This document shows, one piece after another, positions 1-6,805 of a stretch of DNA of 11,788 bases. The stretch comes from Thermotogae bacterium (GTDB lineage Bacteria; Thermotogota; Thermotogae; B3-G13). Within the stretch, counting starts at the first letter, position 1. Each line of letters starts with the position of its first letter. The stretch spans positions 1-11,788 of the forward strand of contig WFSK01000143.1 in assembly GCA_015486095.1 (NCBI GenBank), in the 5' to 3' direction. The position numbers and the translations under genes were made by a program. The notes beneath the pieces were generated by a model. The model saw nothing but the letters and a program-made list of their open reading frames with translations, made no database searches and was not told where the DNA came from.

Positions 1-340
1 TATGTCCTTTGCGTGTACGTGCATTGGTCCTCGTACGCTGCCCCCTAACAGGCAAATGATTCTTGTGCCTCAATCCTCTATATGAATTTATCTCGATCAA
101 CCTGGCAATAGTTTGCTGAACTTCTCTTCTCAATTCTCCTTCCACTTTGTAATGTTCGCTTATTTCTTTGCTGATCTTAGAAACCTCTTCTTCAGTTAGG
201 TCCTTGACCTTGGTCCCCGGATCTATCTTGGTCGCCTCCAATATCTTCAGTGCACTACTTCTTCCTATTCCATATAAGTATGTCAATGCGATCTCTATTC
301 TCTTATTCTTGGGTAAATCTACCCCTGCGATTCGCGCCAT
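1..340 (-). CDS. rpsM: 30S ribosomal protein S13, 3' end cut by window edge
   Basis: S13 lies in the small-subunit head, contacts P-site tRNA with its C-terminal tail, and forms bridges with L5 and the 23S A-site finger. The first 113 codons are present: MARIAGVDLPKNKRIEIALT, then YLYGIGRSSALKIL (helix-two-turn-helix), KVEGELRREVQQTIARLIEI, and the signature SYRGLRHKNHLPVRGQRTRT followed by NARTRKGH. About a dozen residues are missing at the left edge of the window. The ATG at 340 is preceded by AAAGGAAG. In this gene order rpsK, rpsD, rpoA and rplQ would be expected to follow outside the window. Confidence 0.96.
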   Translation of the reverse strand, partial: MARIAGVDLPKNKRIEIALTYLYGIGRSSALKILEATKIDPGTKVKDLTEEEVSKISKEISEHYKVEGELRREVQQTIARLIEINSYRGLRHKNHLPVRGQRTRTNARTRKGH

Positions 341-365
341 ATTCAGAACACTTCCTTTCTATTAT

Positions 366-482
366 TTATCCTTGTCTCTGGTTATGTTTAGGATTTCGTG
401 AGCAAATTATCCTTACCTGCCCTTTCCTACGCACAACTCTACAATACTCACAGCGCTTTCTTACAGATGCCTTTACCTTCAT
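366..482 (-). CDS. rpmJ: 50S ribosomal protein L36, zinc-binding form
   Basis: L36 is the smallest 50S protein; it organises 23S rRNA at the base of the L7/L12 stalk region. The 38-residue reading frame begins MKVKASVRKRCEYCRVV and continues to SRNPKHNQRQG, the typical end. Zinc ligands Cys11, Cys14, Cys27 and His33 are all present, so it is the zinc-binding type. The ATG at 482 is preceded by AAGGGAGTGA, formed by the end of infA. Between its stop and rpsM are 25 bases holding only the rpsM ribosome binding site (AAAGGAAG). Place between infA and rpsM is the normal one. Confidence 0.96.
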   Translation of the reverse strand: MKVKASVRKRCEYCRVVRRKGQVRIICSRNPKHNQRQG

Positions 483-490
483 CTATTCTT

Positions 491-727
491 TCACTCCCTT
501 TTCTTTGATCTATTTCTGTACACTATTCTACCACGTGTTAGATCATAAGGCGATAATTCGACCGTAACAGTATCTCCTGGAATGATCTTTATAAAATTCT
601 GTCGTATCTTTCCTGCCACATGCCCTAATATCACATGCCCATTGCTAAGCTTAACACGAAACATACCATTAGGCAAAGCCTCGACAACAGTACCACTGAG
701 CTCGATAACATCCTTCTTATCAGTCAT
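491..727 (-). CDS. infA: Translation initiation factor IF-1
   Basis: IF-1 (78 aa) binds the A site of the small subunit during initiation and works with IF-2 and IF-3. It is a single OB-fold: DVIELSGTVVEALPNGMFRV, then LSNGHVILGHVAGKIRQNFI, GDTVTVELSPYDLTRGRIVY and a basic RNRSKKRE tail. Length is a little over the common 72 aa. The start at 727 is forced, since an in-frame stop lies three codons upstream. The Shine-Dalgarno is 13 bases away, and a mini-ORF (ATG TTT ATA TAT GAC TGA, 737-720) overlaps the start out of frame. rpmJ begins 8 bases after the stop. Confidence 0.97.
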   Translation of the reverse strand: MTDKKDVIELSGTVVEALPNGMFRVKLSNGHVILGHVAGKIRQNFIKIIPGDTVTVELSPYDLTRGRIVYRNRSKKRE

Positions 728-740
728 ATATAAACATTAG

Positions 741-746
741 CCTCCC
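741..746 (-). promoter_or_regulatory. Ribosome binding site before infA, with unusual spacing
   Basis: GGGAGG lies 13 bases before the infA ATG (727), longer than usual, but only 3 bases before another ATG (737) that opens a five-codon reading frame ending inside infA. Confidence 0.6.
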
Positions 747-753
747 GTCCATT

Positions 754-1506
754 TTAAAGGTGAGTTAAGATCCGAGGACCATCTTTCGTTATCACTATGG
801 TATGCTCGAAGTGTGCCGCATATGATCTATCTTTAGTTACAACAGTCCAATTGTTCGCCTCGATTTCTACTTCATATGAGCCAAGTGTAACCATTGGTTC
901 TATTGCGAGTGTCATCCCTTCTCTTAACTGAACACCTTTACCTCTTTCCCCAAAATTCGGTACTTGTGGCTCTTCATGCAGCTGTCTCCCAATTCCATGT
1001 CCCACAAAATCTCTAACCACATTCATATCATTACTCTCCACATACGTTTGTATTGCATATCCTATGTCTCCTATCCTATTACCCACAACTGCCCTGGAAA
1101 TTCCAATATCTCTCGCTCTCTCGGTGACTCTGAGTAAGTCCTCAGTTCGAGCTCGTTTGGGTTTTCCTACGATATATGAGATAGCACCATCACCGAAGAA
1201 TCCTTCGTATATCGTTCCTGTGTCTACTGAGACCAGATCACCTTCATTGATGAATTTATCCTTCGAAGGTATGCCATGCACTACTTCTTCATTTATAGAA
1301 ACACATAAAACAGCGGGATAACCCTGATACCCCTTAAATGCGGGTTTAACTTTCCTCTTATTCATTATTTTAATTGCCATTTCTTCGAGTTCATAAGTAC
1401 TCATATCCGGTTTTGTATTCTCTTTCAAGATGTTCAACACCTCAGCAACTACTTTACAGGCATATTCCATAAGTGAGACCTCTTCTTCCGTCTTCAACGT
1501 GATCAT
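754..1506 (-). CDS. map: Methionine aminopeptidase, type I
   Basis: This enzyme (250 aa) removes the initiator methionine from new proteins as they leave the ribosome. It has the pita-bread fold with all metal ligands present: Asp95, Asp106, His170, Glu203 and Glu234, plus the catalytic histidines His77 (EEVVHGIP) and His177 (GRQLHEEP). There is no N-terminal zinc-finger or SH3 extension and no type II insert, so it is the short bacterial form. ATG at 1506 overlaps the adk stop as ATGA, with GAGGTGG just upstream inside adk. A 26-base gap precedes infA. Its place beside ribosomal genes is usual in Gram-positive bacteria and Thermotogota. Confidence 0.98.
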   Translation of the reverse strand: MITLKTEEEVSLMEYACKVVAEVLNILKENTKPDMSTYELEEMAIKIMNKRKVKPAFKGYQGYPAVLCVSINEEVVHGIPSKDKFINEGDLVSVDTGTIYEGFFGDGAISYIVGKPKRARTEDLLRVTERARDIGISRAVVGNRIGDIGYAIQTYVESNDMNVVRDFVGHGIGRQLHEEPQVPNFGERGKGVQLREGMTLAIEPMVTLGSYEVEIEANNWTVVTKDRSYAAHFEHTIVITKDGPRILTHL

Positions 1507-2162
1507 CTTCCACCTCTAATCTTTTCCATTATTTCCATGATCTTGTCCTTTACATCTTCTATATCTTTACTTGCATCCACTTCGAATAACTTGCCCTGCT
1601 TCTTATAATAATCGAGCAGCTGTACCGTCTTCTCCATATAAACGGAATATCGCTTCCGCACAGTCTCTTCCTTATCATCATCTCTCTGGTAAAGGGTACC
1701 TCCACATTTATCACATATTCCATCTATTCTTGGAGGAGAATAAACGAGATTGTAAACGGCTCCACATTTACTGCATACACGTCTTGCTGATATCCTTTTT
1801 ACTACCTCATCTTCTGCAACGTTGAAGTATATAGCTCCTTCGATCTCTTTATCCATCTCCCTTAACATCATATCCAGAGCATTGGCTTGCACAATAGTAC
1901 GGGGAAAACCATCGAATATAAAGCCATCTTTGCAGTCTTCCTTCTCTATTCTTTCCTTCACTATGTCTATCATGAGCTCATCCGGGACTAATTCACCAGA
2001 TTCCATTATATTTTTCACTTTCTTGCCCAATTCGCTGCCACTGGCAACGGCTTCACGAAGGATATCCCCTGTTGATATATGAGGTATATGAAAGCGCCCC
2101 GCTATGATCTTTGCCTGTGTTCCCTTACCGGCTCCTGGAGGACCCAAGAATATCAGGTTCAT
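1503..2162 (-). CDS. adk: Adenylate kinase, long-LID zinc type
   Basis: Adenylate kinase (219 aa) converts ATP and AMP to two ADP in the cytosol. The P-loop GPPGAGKGT is at 7-15, the AMP-binding part has ISTGDILREAV (29-39) and DGFPRT (84-89), and the LID has CSKC (130-133) and CDKC (150-153), four cysteines that bind structural zinc. The LID arginine pair shows as RRDDD-like text replaced by QRDDDKEETVRKR. The start is ATG at 2162, overlapping the secY stop; an upstream in-frame ATG at 2294 would add 44 residues before the P-loop and is read from secY codons, so it is rejected. The Shine-Dalgarno (AGGGTGAG) is weak. The TGA overlaps the map ATG by 4 bases. Confidence 0.97.
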   Translation of the reverse strand: MNLIFLGPPGAGKGTQAKIIAGRFHIPHISTGDILREAVASGSELGKKVKNIMESGELVPDELMIDIVKERIEKEDCKDGFIFDGFPRTIVQANALDMMLREMDKEIEGAIYFNVAEDEVVKRISARRVCSKCGAVYNLVYSPPRIDGICDKCGGTLYQRDDDKEETVRKRYSVYMEKTVQLLDYYKKQGKLFEVDASKDIEDVKDKIMEIMEKIRGGR

Positions 2163-3451
2163 TATCTTCTCACCCTGAGTCTTCCTTTTTTCATAAAGCC
2201 ATCGTAGTATCTCATTATCAAATGTGCTTCTATTTGCTGAACCACGTCTAATGCAACTCCTACAGCTATCAATAGAGATGTGCCTCCCAACCATATCTGC
2301 ACGTGAACAACGCCAGTGACTACATACGGCAATATGGCTATTGCAGATAGGAAAACCGCACCAACGAATGTCACCCGTACTAATACCTTCTGTAAATAAT
2401 TCTCAGTAGGAAAACCAGGTCTTATTCCCATTATGAAACCACCATATTTCTTCATATTATCTGCTATATCGTGTACATCGAAAGTAATTGCACTGTAAAA
2501 ATAGGTAAAGAAGAATACCAACAATACATATATTACATCGTACCATAAAGACCCCATTGCAAGATACGTTTGTATGAACATATTACCACTCATCCTTCCC
2601 AGAGCAGTAGGGATCATCATCAATGCTGCAGCGAATATTATTGGAATAACCCCACCTTGATTTACGCGCATCGGTATGTAAGACGATTGGCCACCATAAA
2701 CCTTTCTCCCCACTACTCTTTTCGCATATTGAACCCTTATTCTGCGCTCACCTTCCTGAACGTATATGATCCCTGCTACTGCTATGAGCGCCACTACTAT
2801 GATGAATGTCCAACCAGAGAAACCTATGCCTCCCACGATTGCCTTCATAAAGTAAGCAGGATATCTCGCAACTATACCTGCGAATATGAGAACGGATATC
2901 CCATTTCCTATACCGTTATCCGTTATCCTTTGACCAAGCCATAGTAGGAACATCGTTCCTGCAACTATCGTGGTTGTAGCCATAACAATGAATGTTATAG
3001 GATTCACGGAGATCAATCCTTGACCAGATCGAGCGATCGCAAAGGTCAAGAAGAAACCCTGAACCAAAGCCAAGAGCAAAGTGAGATCCCTCGTATATCT
3101 CTCTATCTTCTTTCTCCCTTCCTCTCCTTCCCTGGCCAACTCTTTTAACTTGGGAAGAACTGCTGTCAACATCTGGATTATGATGGCAGCATTTATATAT
3201 GGGGTAACACTCATGGTGAATATAGAAAAGTTTCTCAAGGCTCCTCCTGCAAATACGTCGAAAAATCCTATAAAACCTCCAAATGCACCTTGGCCAGCCA
3301 TGCTCGAGAAGAACTCAGTCCACCTGCGCAGGTCTATACCTGGAATCGGTACATATATTCCGAGTCTAAAAACGGCAAGCATTCCCAGAGTAAAAAGAAT
3401 CCTGCGCCGCAATTCCGGTATTTCAAAGGCATTCCTAAGTGTTTTCCACAC
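2162..3451 (-). CDS. secY: Protein translocase channel subunit SecY
   Basis: SecY (429 aa) is the channel of the Sec system in the inner membrane, working with SecE, SecG and SecA or the ribosome. Ten hydrophobic segments are visible, roughly at 18-36, 74-96, 121-140, 151-172, 182-198, 212-231, 266-285, 303-323, 358-379 and 386-405. The plug region lies after segment 1 (PIPGID, then FFDVFAGGALRNFS). The large cytoplasmic loops show QYAKRVVGRKVYGGQSSYIP (241-260) and KKYGGFIMGIRPGFPTENYL (334-353), whose Arg344 corresponds to the Arg needed for SecA function in E. coli. The start is GTG at 3451, right after the rplO stop, with GAGGTGAT well placed. The N-terminus MWK resembles Thermotoga SecY. 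The stop overlaps the adk start by one base (TAATG). Confidence 0.97.
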   Translation of the reverse strand: MWKTLRNAFEIPELRRRILFTLGMLAVFRLGIYVPIPGIDLRRWTEFFSSMAGQGAFGGFIGFFDVFAGGALRNFSIFTMSVTPYINAAIIIQMLTAVLPKLKELAREGEEGRKKIERYTRDLTLLLALVQGFFLTFAIARSGQGLISVNPITFIVMATTTIVAGTMFLLWLGQRITDNGIGNGISVLIFAGIVARYPAYFMKAIVGGIGFSGWTFIIVVALIAVAGIIYVQEGERRIRVQYAKRVVGRKVYGGQSSYIPMRVNQGGVIPIIFAAALMMIPTALGRMSGNMFIQTYLAMGSLWYDVIYVLLVFFFTYFYSAITFDVHDIADNMKKYGGFIMGIRPGFPTENYLQKVLVRVTFVGAVFLSAIAILPYVVTGVVHVQIWLGGTSLLIAVGVALDVVQQIEAHLIMRYYDGFMKKGRLRVRR

Positions 3452-3895
3452 TCATATCACCTCTACCTTTCCACCCGCAGCCTCTATCTTTTCCCTTGCT
3501 TTCCTACTAAACTTATTCGCCTTGATCGTCAATTTTTTAGAAACGTCACCAACACCCAAGACTTTTAAACCATCGTTCAATTTCTTTATTATGCCTCTTT
3601 CAAGAAGGATTCGAGGTTCGATCAGATCTCCATCATCAAATAATTCGTTTAATTTACCTGTATTCACTACCGTATAAACTTTACGATTAAAATTCTTAAA
3701 ACCGACCTTCGGTAACCTTCTCTGTAGGGGCATCTGCCCGCCTTCAAAGCCAGGTCTAACTTTCCCCCCACTACGAGCCTTTTGACCTTTATGTCCTCTG
3801 GTTGATGTCTTACCGTGTCCGGAACCAGGCCCTCTGCCTACTCTTTTAGGTTTCATCCTCGCCCCTTCATCGAGTTTGAGATCATCTAACTTCAT
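3452..3895 (-). CDS. rplO: 50S ribosomal protein L15
   Basis: L15 (147 aa) acts late in 50S assembly, contacting many 23S segments with its long basic N-terminal arm. Marks: MKLDDLKLDEGARMKPKRVG, GRGPGSGHGKTSTRGHKGQK (the classic Gly/Lys-rich arm, about 21-40), and FEGGQMPLQRRLPKVGFKN. The globular C-terminal part has LLERGIIKKLNDGLKVLGVG and KFSRKAREKIEAAGGKVEVI. Length is normal. It starts 3 bases after rpmD with AGGAGG at 8 bases. Its TGA is directly followed, with no gap, by the GTG of secY, and its last codons form the GAGGTGAT site of secY. Confidence 0.97.
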   Translation of the reverse strand: MKLDDLKLDEGARMKPKRVGRGPGSGHGKTSTRGHKGQKARSGGKVRPGFEGGQMPLQRRLPKVGFKNFNRKVYTVVNTGKLNELFDDGDLIEPRILLERGIIKKLNDGLKVLGVGDVSKKLTIKANKFSRKAREKIEAAGGKVEVI

Positions 3896-3898
3896 CCT

Positions 3899-4096
3899 TC
3901 ATTCCTCCTTCTGTTCATCGATTATTTCGTACTTTACCATATGCTTTATCTTGTCCACCATTCCTCGTATCACAGGAGTATCTTCTTTCACAACACTGTG
4001 CCCTATCTTTCTCAAACCAAGTGCCTTTACCGTATCCCTTTGATCCTTCTTAAAACCATACCGACTTCTAACCAATGTTATCTTGATCCTTGACAT
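3899..4096 (-). CDS. rpmD: 50S ribosomal protein L30
   Basis: L30 (65 aa) is a small 50S protein present in most bacteria, of ferredoxin-like fold. The sequence SRIKITLVRSRYGFKKDQRD, LGLRKIGHSVVKEDTPVIRG and MVDKIKHMVKYEI matches the family. The start is ATG at 4096, 9 bases after GGAGG, which is formed by the last rpsE codons. An in-frame ATG at 4126 would add ten residues that overlap rpsE and is rejected. The acidic tail IIDEQKEE is slightly longer than usual, and its codons also encode the AAGGAGG for rplO, 3 bases downstream. Confidence 0.95.
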   Translation of the reverse strand: MSRIKITLVRSRYGFKKDQRDTVKALGLRKIGHSVVKEDTPVIRGMVDKIKHMVKYEIIDEQKEE

Positions 4097-4100
4097 ATAT

Positions 4101-4628
4101 TCACGCCTCCACCTTTTTACCTTCAAACACTTCTTTCACGTTCATACCTCTATACCTTGCTATATCGACTGGAGAACGCAATTGCTTCAATCCTTCCATA
4201 ACAGCATACGCAACGGTTAAGGGGTTATTGGACCTTATAGACTTTGCCAGGATGTCTTTTACCCCAGCGAGCTCTAAGATCGACATCACTGTACTGCTCG
4301 CTATTAATCCTGTACCAGGTGCCGCAGGTTTCATTATCACAACTCCTGCATCACTCCTACCCACAACTTCATGGGGTATCGTTCCTCTGGGGTTTAATAT
4401 AACATCTATCATCGCTTTCCTGGCATTCATCGCTCCTTTTCTAATGGCAGTTGGAACTTCGTTGGCATTTCCTACCCCAACTCCCACTTTACCTTTTTTA
4501 TTCCCTACCGCTACTACTGCTCTGAATCCTAATCTCTTTCCACCCTTTACAACCTTTGCAACACGCCTTATGTTTAAGACTGCCTCTTCGAATTCCTCTT
4601 CATTTATAACTTTTTCCATTTCATCCAT
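4101..4628 (-). CDS. rpsE: 30S ribosomal protein S5
   Basis: S5 (175 aa) is at the mRNA entry channel with S3 and S4 and affects decoding accuracy; mutations in its N-terminal loop give spectinomycin resistance in E. coli. The dsRBD-like N-terminal domain shows RVAKVVKGGKRLGFRAVVAV (22-41) and GNKKGKVGVGVGNANEVPTA (42-61). The C-terminal domain shows GTIPHEV, KPAAPGTGLIASSTVMSILE and AGVKDILAKSIRSNNPLTVA. The acidic N-terminus (MDEMEKVINEEEFEE) is common in the family. I chose the ATG at 4628 over 4634 by Shine-Dalgarno spacing; the difference is two residues. It ends 4 bases before rpmD. Confidence 0.96.
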   Translation of the reverse strand: MDEMEKVINEEEFEEAVLNIRRVAKVVKGGKRLGFRAVVAVGNKKGKVGVGVGNANEVPTAIRKGAMNARKAMIDVILNPRGTIPHEVVGRSDAGVVIMKPAAPGTGLIASSTVMSILELAGVKDILAKSIRSNNPLTVAYAVMEGLKQLRSPVDIARYRGMNVKEVFEGKKVEA

Positions 4629-4636
4629 ATCCATCT

Positions 4637-4641
4637 CTCCT
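4637..4641 (-). promoter_or_regulatory. Ribosome binding site favouring the second ATG of rpsE
   Basis: AGGAG lies 2 bases from the ATG at 4634 but 8 bases from the in-frame ATG at 4628, so the latter is the likelier start. Confidence 0.65.
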
Positions 4642-4645
4642 CAGA

Positions 4646-5014
4646 TCAAAATTTCAAGCCATTTTCCCTTGCTCCTGAAGCAAGGGCAGCAACGCGTCCG
4701 TGATATTTATATCCGCCCCTATCGAAAACCACACGTGTTATTCCAGCAGAGATAGCTTTCTTTGCTATAACTTCTCCAACCTTTTTAGCAGCTTCCTTAT
4801 CCCATGTCTTCGTGAGAGATTTACGAATAGCTGGGTCTAATGTAGAAGCACTAACAAGTGTGTGTCCGACTTCATCATTTATGATCTGGGCATATATGTG
4901 TCTTAAACTGCGATAAACATTCAACCTCGGGATATTCTTCGTCCCCACGATCTTCATCCTCAATCTCTTATGTCTTCTTTTTCGCATCTCATTTCTACTT
5001 CTCTTTTTAATCAT
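4646..5014 (-). CDS. rplR: 50S ribosomal protein L18
   Basis: L18 (122 aa) binds 5S rRNA together with L5 and links it to 23S rRNA in the central protuberance. Visible are a basic N-terminus (IKKRSRNEMRKRRHKRLRMK), then PRLNVYRSLRHIYAQIINDE, AAKKVGEVIAKKAISAGI, VVFDRGGYKYHGRVAALASG and ARENGLKF, all diagnostic. Length is normal (about 120 aa). The ATG at 5014 has only a weak site upstream (AAGG, then TAGGAT), and the gap to rplF is 3 bases, so coupling to L6 translation is likely. Confidence 0.97.
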   Translation of the reverse strand: MIKKRSRNEMRKRRHKRLRMKIVGTKNIPRLNVYRSLRHIYAQIINDEVGHTLVSASTLDPAIRKSLTKTWDKEAAKKVGEVIAKKAISAGITRVVFDRGGYKYHGRVAALASGARENGLKF

Positions 5015-5017
5015 ATC

Positions 5018-5578
5018 CTATACCTTCTTTCCCTCCTTGCGTCTGACGTATTCACCTTCATATCTTATACCCTTACCCTTGTAGGGTTCTGGCTTTCGAT
5101 GTGCTCTTATATTAGCTGCTACTTGACCGACTAATTCCTTATCTATACCCTTAACTACTATGGTCTTCTGATCAGGTACCTCGAATTCAATTCCTTCTGG
5201 TGCGATTACTTCAACTGGATGTGCAAATCCGAGATTCAACATCAACCTCTTACCACTCAGCTGAACCCTATATCCTGTGCCTTCTACTTTAAGACGCTTT
5301 TGATATCCTTGTGAAACCCCAACGATCATGTTTCTTAGGAGGGACCAATAAAGGCCATAATAGGCGTTCACTTTCTTGAGATCGCTTCTTCTTATTGCCA
5401 TACTCTCTCTGGGTTTTAATCTTATTTCCTTATCTTTTATCTCGAATTCAACATAGGGTTTATATTTCATAGATAGTTCACCTTTTGGCCCCTTAACATA
5501 GATGCTCCCATCCTTACTACTAACACTAACGCTATCGGGTATCTTTATCGATTGTTTGCCCAGCCTGGAAAGTCTCAT
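5018..5578 (-). CDS. rplF: 50S ribosomal protein L6
   Basis: L6 (186 aa) lies at the base of the factor-binding region beside the sarcin-ricin loop. It consists of two repeated alpha/beta folds. The first contains MRLSRLGKQSIKIPDSVSV and GSIYVKGPKGELSMKY; the second contains GVSQGYQKRLKVEGTGYRVQ and GLGFAHPVE-like text (NLGFAHPVEVIAPEG). The C-terminal signature PEPYKGKGIRYEGEYVRRKE is complete. The start at 5578 is set by a strong AGGAGG. The gene ends 3 bases before rplR, so the rplR ribosome site lies within the last L6 codons. Confidence 0.96.
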   Translation of the reverse strand: MRLSRLGKQSIKIPDSVSVSSKDGSIYVKGPKGELSMKYKPYVEFEIKDKEIRLKPRESMAIRRSDLKKVNAYYGLYWSLLRNMIVGVSQGYQKRLKVEGTGYRVQLSGKRLMLNLGFAHPVEVIAPEGIEFEVPDQKTIVVKGIDKELVGQVAANIRAHRKPEPYKGKGIRYEGEYVRRKEGKKV

Positions 5579-5585
5579 ATTGTCT

Positions 5586-5591
5586 CCTCCT
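5586..5591 (-). promoter_or_regulatory. Ribosome binding site that sets the rplF start
   Basis: AGGAGG lies 7 bases before the ATG at 5578. An in-frame ATG at 5614 is upstream of this site, would overlap rpsH and would add 12 residues unlike L6. Confidence 0.85.
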
Positions 5592-5597
5592 TTCTCA

Positions 5598-6002
5598 TCA
5601 CCATACCTTAGCAATAACTTCTCCTCCTAATCCACGTGTTCGGGCCTCTTTATCCGACATCACACCTTCAGAGGTGGTAACTATTGCTATTCCTAATCCC
5701 CCCATTACTCTTGGTAGCTCCTTGTTCTTGTAATAAACCCTCCTACCTGTATGCGAAACCCTTTCTATTCCTTTCAACACATGCAATAGCCTGTTATCTT
5801 CGCCATAATACTTCAAATAAACCCTCAGTATCCCTTGTTTTCCATCTTCAATATACTTATAATCCCGTATAAAACCTTCATTTTTTAGCACCCTTGCGAT
5901 ATTCATTTTCAACTTAGATGAAGGTATATCTACGTGTTTTTTGAATACCCTATTGGCATTTCTTATCCTCGTAAGCATATCTGCTATCGGATCAGAGTAC
6001 AT
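5598..6002 (-). CDS. rpsH: 30S ribosomal protein S8
   Basis: S8 (134 aa) organises the central domain of 16S rRNA and, in E. coli, represses the spc operon by binding mRNA at the start of rplE. The sequence begins MYSDPIADMLTRIRNANRV, has the N-terminal domain with IPSSKLKMNIARVLKNEGF, and the C-terminal signature GGLGIAIVTTSEGVMSDKEA followed by GLGGEVIAKVW. Length is normal (130-138 aa). ATG at 6002 follows AAAGGAGG by 7 bases. I looked at the rplX/rplE junction for an obvious S8-site-like helix and did not find one, so E. coli-style control is not supported by eye. Confidence 0.97.
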   Translation of the reverse strand: MYSDPIADMLTRIRNANRVFKKHVDIPSSKLKMNIARVLKNEGFIRDYKYIEDGKQGILRVYLKYYGEDNRLLHVLKGIERVSHTGRRVYYKNKELPRVMGGLGIAIVTTSEGVMSDKEARTRGLGGEVIAKVW

Positions 6003-6016
6003 ATCTTAACCTCCTT

Positions 6017-6202
6017 TCACCAACTTGCCTTTTTGACCCCGGGTAATTTACCTTCACTTGCAAGTTTTCTAAAGCAAATCCTGCATATACCAAACTCCCT
6101 TATGTACGCATGAGGTCTGCCACAGATTTTACATCTATGGTACTCACGAGTCTTATACTTTTGGGGTCTCTTTTGTTTTGCGATCAAAGATTTCTTTGCC
6201 AT
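6017..6202 (-). CDS. rpsZ: 30S ribosomal protein S14, short zinc-binding type
   Basis: S14 (61 aa) is in the head of the small subunit, next to S3 and S10. This is the short type Z form, with CKIC (24-27) and CRIC (40-43) giving four cysteines that bind zinc; the longer form without cysteines is about 100 aa. The C-terminus GKLPGVKKASW is the family signature. ATG at 6202 lies 6 bases after AGGAGG. Gaps of 15 bases before and 14 after hold only the ribosome binding sites of this gene and of rpsH. Whether a second, zinc-free S14 gene exists elsewhere cannot be seen here. Confidence 0.97.
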   Translation of the reverse strand: MAKKSLIAKQKRPQKYKTREYHRCKICGRPHAYIREFGICRICFRKLASEGKLPGVKKASW

Positions 6203-6217
6203 TTACTACCTCCTGTA

Positions 6218-6805
6218 TCAAGATTTACTGAAAGGCATACCAAAAAATTCCAATAATTTACGGGCTTCCCTATTAGTTTTAGAAGTCGTTACTATTATTA
6301 TATCCATTCCTTGAATCCTTTTAACCTCGTCGTAACTTATCTCAGGGAATATCAGTTGTTCACTCACACCAAGTGCATAATTTCCTCTCCCATCGAAGGA
6401 GTTGGGAGAAACACCATGAAAATCCCTCACCCTTGGTAAAGCAAGGTTGATGAGTTTATAGAGAAACTCGTACATCCGTTCTCCTCTCAACGTGACTTTT
6501 AAACCGATCGGCATGCCTTTCCTTATCTTAAAACCTGCTTCACTTCTACGTGCCCTTGTAACGATAGGCTTTTGTCCTGTTATTTCTGCTAATTCTTTTG
6601 CATGCTGCTCTATTATATCTGCGTTCCTGGCCCCCTCTCCTACTCCCATATTGATAACGATCTTCTCGATACGTGGAACCTGATGAGGATTTTTATATCC
6701 AAACTCCTTCATCATCTTAGGTACGATATCTTCCTTATAAACATCCCTTAATGTAGACCTCTCACTCACTTTCACTTCTCTCATTATATCATCACTCACC
6801 CTCAT
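6218..6805 (-). CDS. rplE: 50S ribosomal protein L5
   Basis: L5 (195 aa from the first ATG) carries 5S rRNA into the central protuberance and forms bridge B1b with S13. Marks are HQVPRIEKIVINMGVGEG, EITGQKPIVTRARRSEAGFK, IRKGMPIGLKVTLRGERMY, LPRVRDFHGVSPNSFDGRG and RIQGMDIIIVTTSKTNREAR. The start is uncertain. The ATG at 6805 overlaps the rplX stop as ATGA, as at other junctions here, but has no clear Shine-Dalgarno. An in-frame ATG at 6784 would give 188 aa, nearer to the 180-184 aa of relatives, and has AGGGTGAG upstream but at rather long distance. I kept the first because of the coupling pattern. Confidence 0.95.
   Translation of the reverse strand: MRVSDDIMREVKVSERSTLRDVYKEDIVPKMMKEFGYKNPHQVPRIEKIVINMGVGEGARNADIIEQHAKELAEITGQKPIVTRARRSEAGFKIRKGMPIGLKVTLRGERMYEFLYKLINLALPRVRDFHGVSPNSFDGRGNYALGVSEQLIFPEISYDEVKRIQGMDIIIVTTSKTNREARKLLEFFGMPFSKS

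Noticed and set aside
2163..2294. 44-codon N-terminal extension of adk in the same frame
   Set aside because: It lies within secY in another frame, does not resemble any adenylate kinase N-terminus, and the P-loop normally follows within about ten residues of the start, as with ATG at 2162.
3081..3677. Plus-strand open frame (198 codons) opposite secY and rplO
   Set aside because: Antisense to two clearly identified genes, with no recognisable domain; its hydrophobic look mirrors the SecY codons.
4097..4126. 10-codon extension of rpmD into rpsE
   Set aside because: Lies upstream of the GGAGG site and does not match L30 N-termini.
4090..4755. Long plus-strand open frame (221 codons) across rpsE
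   Set aside because: It is antisense to rpsE and rplR, which are certain; the translation is low-complexity Ser/Thr/Pro/Phe-rich, typical of a shadow frame.
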